Shown here one piece after another: positions 36,701 through 49,300 of a stretch of 64,000 bases of DNA. This DNA comes from Agapetus fuscipes (lineage: Eukaryota; Arthropoda; Insecta; Trichoptera; Glossosomatidae), in contig OX637337.1 in NCBI GenBank assembly GCA_951799405.1, forward strand, positions 17,172,347-17,236,346, in the 5' to 3' direction. A model generated the notes under the pieces. It ran no database searches. It was not told the DNA's origin and saw only the letters and a list, made by a program, of their open reading frames with translations. How positions within the stretch are numbered: the stretch's first letter is position 1; the number at the start of each line of letters is the position of its first letter. The position numbers and the translations under genes were made by a program.

Positions 36701-39700
36701 AAGATGGCTAGTGGGTGATTAAGTTTTCATACATATTTTCTATTTTTATTTTTTTTAAGAAATCCTGTGCGGGAGACTCACTAGATTCTAAAGACTCTAG
36801 GGGTCTATGACACTTGTTTGTAGTGCCGCAGAGGTGTTCAGCACGATCGAGGGGAGTTATCGCAATGTTTTACACTTGGGATACTTATCACAAAAAGTAA
36901 ATAAAGTCAAATAGATACTGCACTGTAAAATTTTCCTTGAAAGCTTTGAAAACCGTCAAGGACCACATGTGCGGAACGCGAAAGTCTATTTCAAAATATT
37001 ACAAATTGGAAAATCATTATAACTATCGCAAAATGTAATAGACCAAAACATAAATAGGATAGAACATCAGAAATAGAACTGCACACTGCAGAAGCGGTCC
37101 CGCCCAAATATAGAAAACTAATACGTGGTTCGATTCATAAATAAATACGTAATGTTTCTAGACATTAAATTTGACACGATATAATTATGATGATAAATCA
37201 TGACTTAATCAACAAAGTATGTAAATTTTTATTCATCAGCTTGGTATTTGAGCTTCTGTTGTTAGTTTAGGTTGGAATTACGGTCGTTTAACCTATTTTC
37301 CATAATAATAACTACACATTTACCGAACTTACATTGTTCTCGACGTTTCGTTAGCGACGTAGCTAATGTCGTTAAGAGACACCCTCTCTGCACAACGACT
37401 GTGGATTAACTGACCGCAAAAAAAGAGCTTCCGTTTAGTAAACTGGAACCTCGAACTAGCCTCGAATTCAAACGCTTTTCTTTGTCATCTTCTTCTTGTG
37501 TCTTGTTAGTAGGTACCCTATAACGTTGACTATCACACGAGAGTAGGCTTCTGGGTCTTAGGCAACTCTGAACAGCTCCTCCACAGTCCTCAGTGACGGT
37601 TATTCCTCAGCCAGGAAGTTCTTCGCCTCCCAACAGATACAATAATGTGTAGGTACTTATCTCCTCTTAGTACATGTCCCAAGTAAGACGCCTTCCGGGT
37701 TTTGGCATTGGTCAGCAACTCCCTATCAATGCGGGCTCCGTGAAGAACAATTGAGTTGCTGACCATGTCCATCCAAGACATGCCTCGTACATTTTCTTTC
37801 TTGTTTTTTTGTTCATTTCAGGCCTTCTTTTACATTTATTGGGGATACAAACTCGGTAGCTCATTTTCCTTAGTTTAAACATCGAAGCCTCCCTGATCCT
37901 ATTGGTACCGTTAAGCGTTGACCATCCTAAGGGTTAGTTTATCCTCCTTCGGAAACGATTTCTCCCCTCCTGGGCAAAAGGGGGCACAGTCCGACCACTT
38001 TACAGAAAAGCTTGTTAAACCAGATCAAGCATAAGTTTAAATGAATCAGATTTGAATTGTTCACTATTATCCTTTTAAAGTTGAACAGGAAGTGCAAAGC
38101 AATACAATAGAATTGCACTCCTTATCCATTGGATGCATAGTGTTATTCACAAACCATTGATCCATATCTGTTCCGTGGATCATCGCTTTTTAGGAATGGA
38201 AAATTCACTCTGGATGGTGGATGAGCCATGAATTATCTGTGTATGAATAACACCGCACAGTGCATATTGTATACCAGAATTGTATTTATTCGCAATGCAA
38301 CCAAATGAATCTGCCCACTTGTAGGTATACAAATGCAAATTTCTTACAAAACAGCATTGCTTATATTTGCTCACTTTATTACCTTTATGACAAAGGCAAT
38401 TGTTTTTAATCCTATAAATCTGTAAAACAGGAAGCTTTTAGAAAATGGGTTGTATAATTTATTGATGGCAATAAAGATATAACTCATATAACATACAAAT
38501 TATGGTATTACTGCATTAAATAAAGCTTCCATACGCGAAGTATATAATAAAGACATCATGGGTCGAAAAGAAAACCAACAAAAAGGTGTTGCAGGAGGTA
38601 GAAAAAAAGAAGAGAGCTTGCAAATCACATGTCGAAATAGAAAAACAAACTAACAGGACACTCAATCAGACATAGCACTTTCCTTAGCAACATCTTTGAA
38701 GGAAAAATCTTAGGAAAACGAACAAGAGGTCGCCCAAGAACTTCACACTTCCAGTATTTGAAGCAGCTCATGAATGTCTTCTCCTATTCGTTGATCAAGA
38801 GGATGGCAACCAACAGAGACAGATGGCTGGCACAACAAGGCACTGCCTTCACAAGAATTTAGATACAAATATTTATACTCCTTTATGTGTCCGATCGAGA
38901 GCTTAGTTGATAGTAGGAACGATTGCGTTGTCTGTAAATTAAGAGTGGTGGAAAGCTAGAGTTCGGTTCCCACCGAGGCACAGTGGGCGGGATTCCAAAT
39001 CTAGCGCATGATAAGTCCAGTTTTGAAGTATTGCCAATTCTAAGAAAAGTACCTGCATATGATAAATAGATAGCCCAGAAACAGTTCCTTATGGCAAAAA
39101 TATATTTTTTTTTTGCGGGATAATCCCCGAGAGTCAGATAAACATGACTTTGTCGGAATAATGTCCGGTTTGAAAAATTATTCAGATATTATTTGCCTTT
39201 CTACCTGGAAGCACTGTGCCTAAAGTTCTAGTCCAATCGTGTTCATTGTTTTTGCATATTAAAGCTGAAGGTATAAACTTTGTCTTTTAAGAATGCTTGT
39301 TGTGTTTGCTTTATTATTTTGTCCAAAAATGTTTTTTGAATCACGTTGAGTATTTGGATTAATAAAATTACAATGTATACCTTTTCAGTAGACTCGGAAT
39401 CAAAAGTTTGACCGGGATTGGCCATAATTTTAAGTGTCATATTAAGAAACACTTATGAGGCTTATTTTGTGGGTAAAAGATTTTGCTAGTTTTTGCGACT
39501 AATGTTTTTACGATTTTTTAAAGGAACCATGTCAGTCCAGAAAAATAACTCTTCTTAGTATGGCAAAATGAAAGGACCGTAGCAAAAAAAACTACGGCAG
39601 TACAGGATTATTTATTTTCACAAATTAAGCTTCACAATGATGAAAATAATGAATTGTAATCCAAACGGTATCCCGAACATATCATAAACGGTACATGAAA

Positions 39701-40285
39701 TAACCTCACATGACATGGTGAGTGCGTTTGTGATGTCTCGGATTGATTATTGCTCAACGCTTTATAGTGGTCGGCCAAAGAAGCATTTCAACCGCTTTCA
39801 ATCTGTGTTAAATTCAGCAGCAAGGCTCATATTCGGGATATCCAAATTCGCTCACATCACTCCGCTGTTAAAAAAACTACACTGGCTTCGTTTCCCGGAG
39901 AGGGTGGTCTACCGTGTTTGTCTGATGGTATATAAAGCCATCAATGGCTTGGCTCCACCTTATCTGACTGACATGATTTCGCCTGTTGAGATGGGTGTTA
40001 GGAGGCAGACACTCAGATCTGCGGGCGATGGTGCAATCAATTTGGTTCAGCCGCACCGTCAGATCCGTACAAATTTTGGAGACCGTGCTTTCTGTGTTGC
40101 GGGTCCGGTGGAGTGGAACAGACTGCGACCCGGAGTGAAGAACTCCAAATCTATGGGTATATTTCGCGGAGCTCTCAAGACGCACCTTTTCAAAAAGTCT
40201 TATCCGTGATCGGAGAGGGCCCTTGAGGTGTGACACACACAAAAACGGCGCTCTCTTATCATGTGTAATTAAAAATAAAATTAGC

Positions 40286-40348
<63 letters not shown>

Positions 40349-43300
40349 CAAAATATCATAAACAATAGGTAAGTAGGTATATTAATTTAACCTATTGTGT
40401 TCACCAAAAGTGTCAGAAATGATATTCCCGTTTCAGTATTTATTCGAAATTTAAAAAAAATACCACCAAGCTTTACTCAGCCTTCACAAGAAATGAGTAC
40501 CAGTACCCACATTTCAACTGAAGGGGTTGGCGCAAGACCGGCCCCCTTACCTGTTAAAATAAATAGGTTCCACCTGCCACATGTGATCCTTTCGGCGAGA
40601 ACGCGGCAAGAAGTTACCTAGATGTGCAGCTTATTGCGTGCGCTAAAATTATAGTACTGACATAGATTAAGCAGCCTTCTCAATAAATAAGATCCTGCCC
40701 CCTCGGGAGCAGATATAAGATGCAGCCACATTTAGTGGTATAGTAACAGGCTACAGTCACAGTAACATAAGGATTGTATAACAAATGCCATTCTCGTTAA
40801 TATGGCACTCGATTAATGAGGCTGTCAGCTGGCAGATGACATTAATTATTCATGGATTCTTTTAATGGAAACTTGGCTGTATTAGGTAATGCGAAGGTTT
40901 CTGGGTTGGAGGGAAACTGCAAGAAGAGAATCAGCTGATGTAAGATGATATCGAGAGACGTATATGTTATGGTCACACTCATACCTTTCCTAATGTGGAG
41001 AATCAAGATGCATTTTGTGTAGATAACGTAAAGCAAGTTCTCGTATCATTATCTTAGATGAGTACAGGTGTTCCACGACAAATCGATCGCAGACAACCCG
41101 CCCACTGACAAATCGGTCACACGACATTTCGTGCCAACGCCTTTCGGTCACAATTCACATAGTATATATAGGTCCACAGGTCCACACAGAAAACAACAAT
41201 TACGGTAATTACAAAGATTTTTGAAGAGCAAGTTTTCTGTGATGGAGCTGTCGGTGGACTTTAATTGTATGTGACCGAAATGTCGTGTAGACGAACTGTC
41301 GTGTGACTTATTTGTCCATGGACGAGATGTCTGTGGACGGGTGAGCTTTGGCCAATTTGTCGTGACACGGAGTACAAGTTTGTTTGGGCATAGACAATAT
41401 AATTTATTATAATAATAATATTAGGATGATTTATTTGGTGAACGCTGTTTTTGTGTGTATCACACCTCAAGAGCCCTCTAAATTTTTATTTTTTTTATCA
41501 ATACTTAGAAAAGAATGTATTTTTCAATGAAATTCCATTAGAATGATTCATGTTTTGATTGATTTTATTGTTTACTGTTGTAATCTATCTGTAACCTAAG
41601 TAGCAAAGCTATAGAAGGATAAAACATTCATATTACATGAATGCCCACAAGCATGCCACAAGCAGACACGTATAAGTTCGCGCTTAAGCATGCCACATGT
41701 GAATTTACACACAGCATATAGAAACTCGAATCTCGAATGAACCCAAGCATGCCTGAAACAGGGGTGACATTGGAAAAGTAACCATTTTTTACAGTATGGC
41801 TGATTAGCCCCATACCAACCTATAAGACAAGGAACCAAGCGCTCATCGAATAAATCATCCTTAGCACAACATAATTTGCAACTTAAATCATAAATAATGA
41901 TAGAAAAAGAAAGATTTCAAAATTATAGACAGTCCAGATTATTTCTACTTCTAACGTAAAATTGGTTCAAGATCACATGAGGGATTATAAATTTAGACAT
42001 TTGAAAAGAGGGAATACATTCATTAATTTCTTCTTGGTTTATGTCATCAAAGTTTCATCATGAATCCTATTTTCAAATTGAACTTAAGAATTTTTTATGG
42101 TTTGTGTGGAAGCTCTGAAAGTTCATTATTAATTTTTATAAAAAACCGTAAAGAAAACATTTTTGTTTATTTTCACGATAATTATACCTCTCCTCCTTGC
42201 CTGATAGGTTGGTATGAGGCTGACCACCCGTGCTGTAAAAATCGGTTCACTTTTGCCAATGCCACCCCGGTTCATGGAACGGCGGCAGGAGTTGCAAGGT
42301 TTATGTTCATGTGCGGGTTTGCTTATTTGTATGCACACATGCAGAACCTTCATGTGCCTGTCTGTGGGCAAGCATTTAATATGAGCCTTAAATGTTAACA
42401 TAATATCTTTGCAGCTTAGATTATTATAGATTATACTTAATTGATTCCTTGACTTATAGCATCTTGTTGGCATCTTGGACCGGTCCGTAGTCCGTAGTGG
42501 CAACACTTCGGACTCGTAAATTGAAGGTTGTGAATTCGGATCCCGGCGGAGCACAAAAATATACCATTTATATTTCGAATGTGCTCTACGCTGAGTTGAA
42601 AAATTCAGAAACCTTTACCAAAGACCGGTCACTGAAAGGTCCATCCAACCTTACAACAACTGGGTCTTGCTTGAGAATTGGCGCTTTCTACAGCGACGAC
42701 CAAGCTCGCAGAGGGCTCTTGAGGTGTGATACACACAAAAACAGCGCTCACCAAATAAATCATCCTAATATTATTATTATTATAGGTTGGTATGAGGCTG
42801 ACCACCCATAATGTAAAAAAATGGTTCACTTTGCCAATGTCACCCCTGTTTCAGGGAAGGTCGGCAAAAGTTGTGGGGCTTATGTTCATTTGCGGTTTGG
42901 ATTTTATTTGTAAGTACGCATTCAGCATTTGTAAGCGCGAACTACACGTGTTGGTTTGTGGGCATACATCTGAGAGCTTTAAATGAATATATCCTTGCAA
43001 CTTAGATTATACATTATAGATACTTACCTAAAGATTACAAACATTTTCGATCCTCAGGGCTCAGACCATCACTAGGTATACGAAACTTGAAATTGGAAAT
43101 GAAAAACAAAAACTTGAAAAGTTTCAAGGAGCGAATGCATTTGTGCTCTTTACAATAATAGCGAAAATAACCAGTGTTTCAAATAAAGATAACATGTTTT
43201 TTTTTAAGTTCTTAATAAAAATAAATACCTATAACTAAATTTAATTTTTTAATGAAATGAATTTCTTTTTTAATCTTTTGGTTTTGTTGATCATATAAAT

Positions 43301-46300
43301 ACGACTCAGTTTTTTTTTTTAATTGACACCTTTTGATGATCAAATGTTTAAATTGAAATTTATTTCTTGTAAAAAACATTTCAATAAGTAAAACAGTAAA
43401 ACAAATGTCGTAAAATTGAAATAAAAACACCACAAAGATCAATGAGAGAAAATAGTTTTTTTATTGCTGACAAAATTAAACAGTACTCCGAGTATAAACC
43501 ATTACGTAAACTCCCCTCGATCGCGTAAATATAAATATTGTACTGAGTGAAAATCACTCGCTAGAGGTGCTGTTATATTTTCCATACATTTTTCTATTTA
43601 CGCGATCCAGGGGAGTTAACGCAATGTTTTGTACTTGGGGTACATAGCTAATCTCTTAAGCTCTTAGAGAATTTACAAACATTAAAATTTAATATCTCCG
43701 ACCCACATTGTAAACTAAAGAAAAAGGATGGAGGAAGACCTTGGTAACCGACCTTGGAAGAGTTGATTGTTGTATTTTAACATGGGTCCAAATTCGTGGG
43801 CCCCTTTACCTTTTAAAAGTCAGAGGAATCAATGTTAGCTTTCATTCAAATTAAAGGTTGTTAGAATAGAATAACAAATAGTGTTCAGTGACTTTTTTGT
43901 GTAAAATCGACGAGATTTTATATTTACCTAAAGTTAGTTTTTGTTTTGTAGATTTTGTAGATATTTATCATAGATTGTCTAAGACCTAAGTCAAGAGACA
44001 AACAACAAAAGATTCTCTAATCTTGTGTCTGTGGATACAAGATTAAAGAGCAACTCAAATTGTTTAAACAAAAGTCAAATTATCACAAAGGATATCTAGA
44101 GGCATAATAAAAGGAGAGCTTGTATGAAGAAGGTTATGACTCTGGATGAAATGAAAGCAGGATGTAAGGACAGAAGGAAATGGCGGTTGATCTCTAATAT
44201 TGGCGGCTAGGACTAAAACTCGGGTTTTCAAATTGGAATGTTGTATTATGTTTTAATTTTGATGTCCATACATACCTACTCATATTATTATTTGTTGATT
44301 GTAAAAATGTAATTTGTTGTGTATTTTCTTTGGTTTATAGGTTAGTATGCGGCTGACCACCCATGCTGTAGAAAATGGTTCACTTTGCCAATGTCACCCC
44401 TGTTTCAGGGAAGGTCGGCAAAAGTAGCAGGATGTATGCAGGATATAAAACTGTTATTTACAATGTACCTATGTTGCAAAGATGTATTAACATTTGAGAT
44501 TCATAATAAATGCATGCTCACGAGTAAACATTGTAAGTGCACACGCAGCATGTATAGTGTGTACTTACAAAATAAACCACCCTCACACGCCTCTAACTTT
44601 TGCCGCCGTTCGCTGAAACAGGGGTGACGTTGGCAAAGTGAATTAATTTTTACAGTATGGGTCAGTGAAGTTTGGTTGGTCAGCCTCATATAGTAATAAT
44701 TACAGCCATAAAAACGCCGATCTTCGATAGAAGTGGCATTAAAGGAAGAAGACCAAGAATGTCATCTTTATGAATGGGTCCATTCATTTAACAACTAACG
44801 ACCAATTTGCTATAATTTCTCAATGAAAAGGTTTCCTTGTATTTCATGTCCGAGAATGTTATGTATGTAAATAGAATATCATTAAGTTATAATATAATAT
44901 AGTGGAGCCGAAACTATTTTGACGCAAAAAGACGCTATATATCCCTTTCAAATAACCTCAACGCAAAAAAGCTTCGTTAGTTAGAAAGAGAACAAGCATT
45001 GTCACCACACTGTTATCAGACAAAAGGTTCATAATGTTGGGTCTTTTCTGCATTTCTGGCATTACTAAAATGTCAGCTCTGCGCGGAAATCGTGCGCACG
45101 CGATTTTGATGGTTGGTCAATTTGTTTATTTTCAAAGAAAAATTGCGTTATTAAAAAACATAGAGGCATCTGGGCATTAGGTGTCGAAACACAAGATGTA
45201 GAAATCAAAATCTCTGTGGTTGACAGGTATGGTCAATGCCGTAAGCTAGTTTCGGCTCCACCAATAATTAAACTCAAAGTAAAGTATGCACTGTGGGTAT
45301 CAGATGCGACCTTGGAGGAATAATTGCTAAACAAATACAATGATTCTGTTATCAGGAGTGAGGTGGGCAATAAGTGCATTAATAATTCAGTCGCATAGAA
45401 TCAAAGACGGCAACATACACAAGTTACCTGGAGTATAGGCATTCTCAAGAAACTGGGTATTTTTGGTATGTTACTGTTTACAAGCGTTAAGTTATTTTAC
45501 ACAGGTACTAAAATTGTAATTTCTGTTCAATGCAAATACAAAACACTACATTTTACTGACCGATGCATGTTTCACGGTTGCTTAAAATTTGAGAACATAA
45601 CCTGTTGCTACTTGCTAGTTAAAATAAACATCTTAGCTACACAATGTACCTAAATGCAACTAGGTAAACATAGGTGCATGATTTATTACTGAACTGATTC
45701 TCAACAATCTATAATACATGTAAATTTCTCCATTGTTTCAAACTATCAATCAACTTAAAAAAGTTTTAATATATTAGTAAGGCGAGATCTCTCTGAAATC
45801 AGTTTCAAGAAACCTGTCGACGAGAGTAACTTACTAACTCACTTGATCTAGCCTACAAGCCTTGAAGGCTCAGGACCTCTCGCACCACAATCTTCCAGGA
45901 CTCTCTGTCTTGTGCCGCTTCCCTCCATGATTCCATTACTCCCAGGACTTCCGCATCGTTCTCGACATTGTCTGTCCCCCGCATCTTGGGACGTCCAAGT
46001 AGTCTAGCACCAGATGAAGCACCATACAAGACATTTTTTATTATCCTGATTGATTATTGATTTCGTTACTGACACGATGTTTGACTCTTGAAATATGGAC
46101 CTCAGCTCTGTGCTAGTACGGATGCGCCATCTGTCACTCTCAGATACAGGTTCAACAATGCTACGTACGAACGTTTTGTTCTCAAAGACCTGGACAGATT
46201 TTTCTTGTTCTAAGACCTTTAGACGCGACGTGCACATGGCACTACTAACTTTTACAGCTTTGTCTCAAGTCTGATGGAGACCAAGAATGCCAGAAATACG

Positions 46301-49300
46301 ATGGATGGATGCTGTCAACGCAGATGCATCTAAGGTAGAGACACGTAGCTGGAGAGCAAAGGCGAGAGTGGAGGAAAATCCTGGGTGCAGCCAAGGCTGT
46401 TCCCAGAGCTGTTGAGCTCATGATGATGATGAAAATGTGCAGCGTAGATACCACAACAAAGTTGGTAATTGATTTATTTCTGCACTGATTGTTGACAGAA
46501 TAACGACTCCATTGTTTTATACCATGACTCTCGTCGTAAAATGTTTATGTTTAAGTGTTTTCCAGCCATAACATGTGTTTGCTAACTTAAATCATCTGTG
46601 CTAGGAATTCTCTTATATTTTTCTACTTTTTTAAAATACTAAATAACTATTCCAGCGTAGTCATGCGCAGGGTGCAATACATGACCAAAAAACAATGGAT
46701 GACTATATAATGTTAGTATGTCTCTTCATCAAAGGTGGATGAATTTTCCCCCTTCAAAAAATCCCCCCAAAGAAAGATCTCGTATAATATATCTATCTAT
46801 AATCTATGTAGCAAATATAGTATTAGTATTTAGTATTTTAGATTCATATAAAATGCCCGCAAGCAGACACGTATAAATTTACGCATTCACATGCCGCATG
46901 TGTACCTACTTTAAAATAAAACAAATCACAAATGAACATAAGCTCTATAACTGTTGCTGAAATTCCCTGAAACTGGGGGGGAATTGGCCAAGTAAACCAG
47001 CTTTTACAGTATGCGTGGTCAGCCTCATACCAATCTATAAGTCAAGAAAGTTATAATAATATTTACTATCTATTATTGCTTACGTGTTCATCAGAATCTT
47101 ACTCCCATAGATTTGTGAATTTTTCTTGGTGCATTTTATGAAGGAAATATTCAAGGTTGAATAAATACAATTATTCTTGAAATAATGTCATCGATATAAC
47201 AGGTACTTATTCTGAGTGACAACTGTAAAGACTTGAATATAGCATGCAATTATCTGCACAATTTATTGTAAAATAATTAAAACTCTTGATAGTGCCTTGT
47301 GAAGAACGAGGCACTATAAAGAGTTGAATTATTATAGCATTTCAGCAATATTTCGTCAACGAACCTGAGACATTTTAAATACATAGACAAAGATATAGCT
47401 CCTATCTTACCAAATTCTTTGAAGGGAATCTAATCACAGGTCGTGCAGGAACTTTATATTTCCAGGATTTGAAGCAGCTCATACCTGTCTCCTTCCATTC
47501 ACAACTCAAGTGGATGGCGACCAGAAGAGACAAAATATGGCTAGCACAACAAGGCACTGCCCTTACAAGAGGATGGCGACCAGCAGAGACAAATGGCTAG
47601 CACAACAAGGCACTGCCCTTACAAGAGGATGGCGACCAGCAGAGACAAATGGCTAGCACAACAAGGCACTGCCCTTACAAGAGGATGGCGACCAGCAGAG
47701 ACAAATGGCTAGCACAACAAGGCACTGCCCTTACAAGAGGATGGCGACCAGCAGAGACAAATGGCTAGCACAACAAGGCACTGCCCTTACAAGAGGATGG
47801 CGACCAGCAGAGACAAATGGCTAGCACAACAAGGCACTGCCCTTACAAGAGGATGGCGACCAGCAGAGACAAATGGCTAGCACAACAAGGCACTGCCCTT
47901 ACAAGAGGATGGCGACCAGCAGAGACAAATGGCTAGCCCAAGAAGGCACTACTTTGTGAGGGTTTTTCTTCTGTCCTGCTGATTGACACAATTAATAATT
48001 AACAGCCACTTTAATATGTTTATTTTTATTCCTTTCACAATGTATACACAATAAACCACAGCACAATATTAATTATAACAAAATTCACATGCTTCTCCTC
48101 TTTCTGCATTCCTTTGTTTTTCTTTTCATTCAAATTCAAATCTCATGTTCCATTTTACCTAACAAACAAATCCATCTCGTTACAATACACCTCCTTCCTC
48201 TCATAAAAAAAAAAACATTCCCAATTTTTTTTTTTTTTTTTTTTTAACAATGAGTAAATAATGTATCATAATGCTCAGCCGGCGCCACATATTTTGTTTT
48301 ATTTTAAGGATAAATTTCAAAAATATGAAAATAAAAAAAAACCTGTTTCTGATACATTATTCAGTCATTAATACCTTTTTTAACAATACCAATTATTTTC
48401 ATACTAAAATTAATATATTTTTTTTTACACAAATTTCATATTCAATATTATAAACAAATATTTGTTTTTTTTTTTTTTTTTTTTTAAATACTTAATTCAA
48501 CAATTCAAAATAATCAAATAACAATACAAAATAAACATTCACCAGTTTATTAATCAATTCATTAAAATAACTTCTTTTTTTTATATATACTTAATTCAAC
48601 AATTCAAAATAATCAAATAACAATACATAATAAACATTCACCAGTTTATTAATCAATTCATTAAAATAACTTTTTTTTTTTTTTTTAAACATGTATCACA
48701 TCTTTCCCAATATTTAAATTTATTTCAAATTTATTTTTCATTAATAAATTTATCAGTCCATCAATTTTTTTTAAAAACTTTACCTTCATATGTAATACTT
48801 TGTTTAATTTATGTTTCATACCTTCATTCATGCAATATTTCATAATTCATTCTTTCACTGATCACTTTTATATCAACTTTCACCGTATCATGCATCACCT
48901 CAAATTTTTCATACACATGAAAATATGTTTTTTTTTTTTTGTTAATCTAATTTGATTATGTCCTTGATGTGATATTTATTTATAACATTTGTGTCTATAT
49001 CTTTTAATACATAGACTATCTTGCTAATTTTCTTTTCTATTCTGGCTTTGACAAATTTTGGAGCCAACTTTGTACAGAAGTATTTCCCTGCATTTGATTG
49101 TATGAAATTTTTACGCCATACAATATCCCCTTGATCATAGACACGATTTGATCTACCTTTATTATAATAATTTGCATTTTTATTATATGCATCCCATAAA
49201 TTTTCTGTTACAATTTTGTATAATGTGTTTAATTCCTTCATTTTATCTTTATGCATATCTCTATATTTATCTAAATCTTCCTTTGATTCTATTTCATCAT

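Noticed and set aside
41261..42829. Several 60-140 residue ORFs
   Set aside because: All fall on B and C repeats and repeat with the copies; not host genes.
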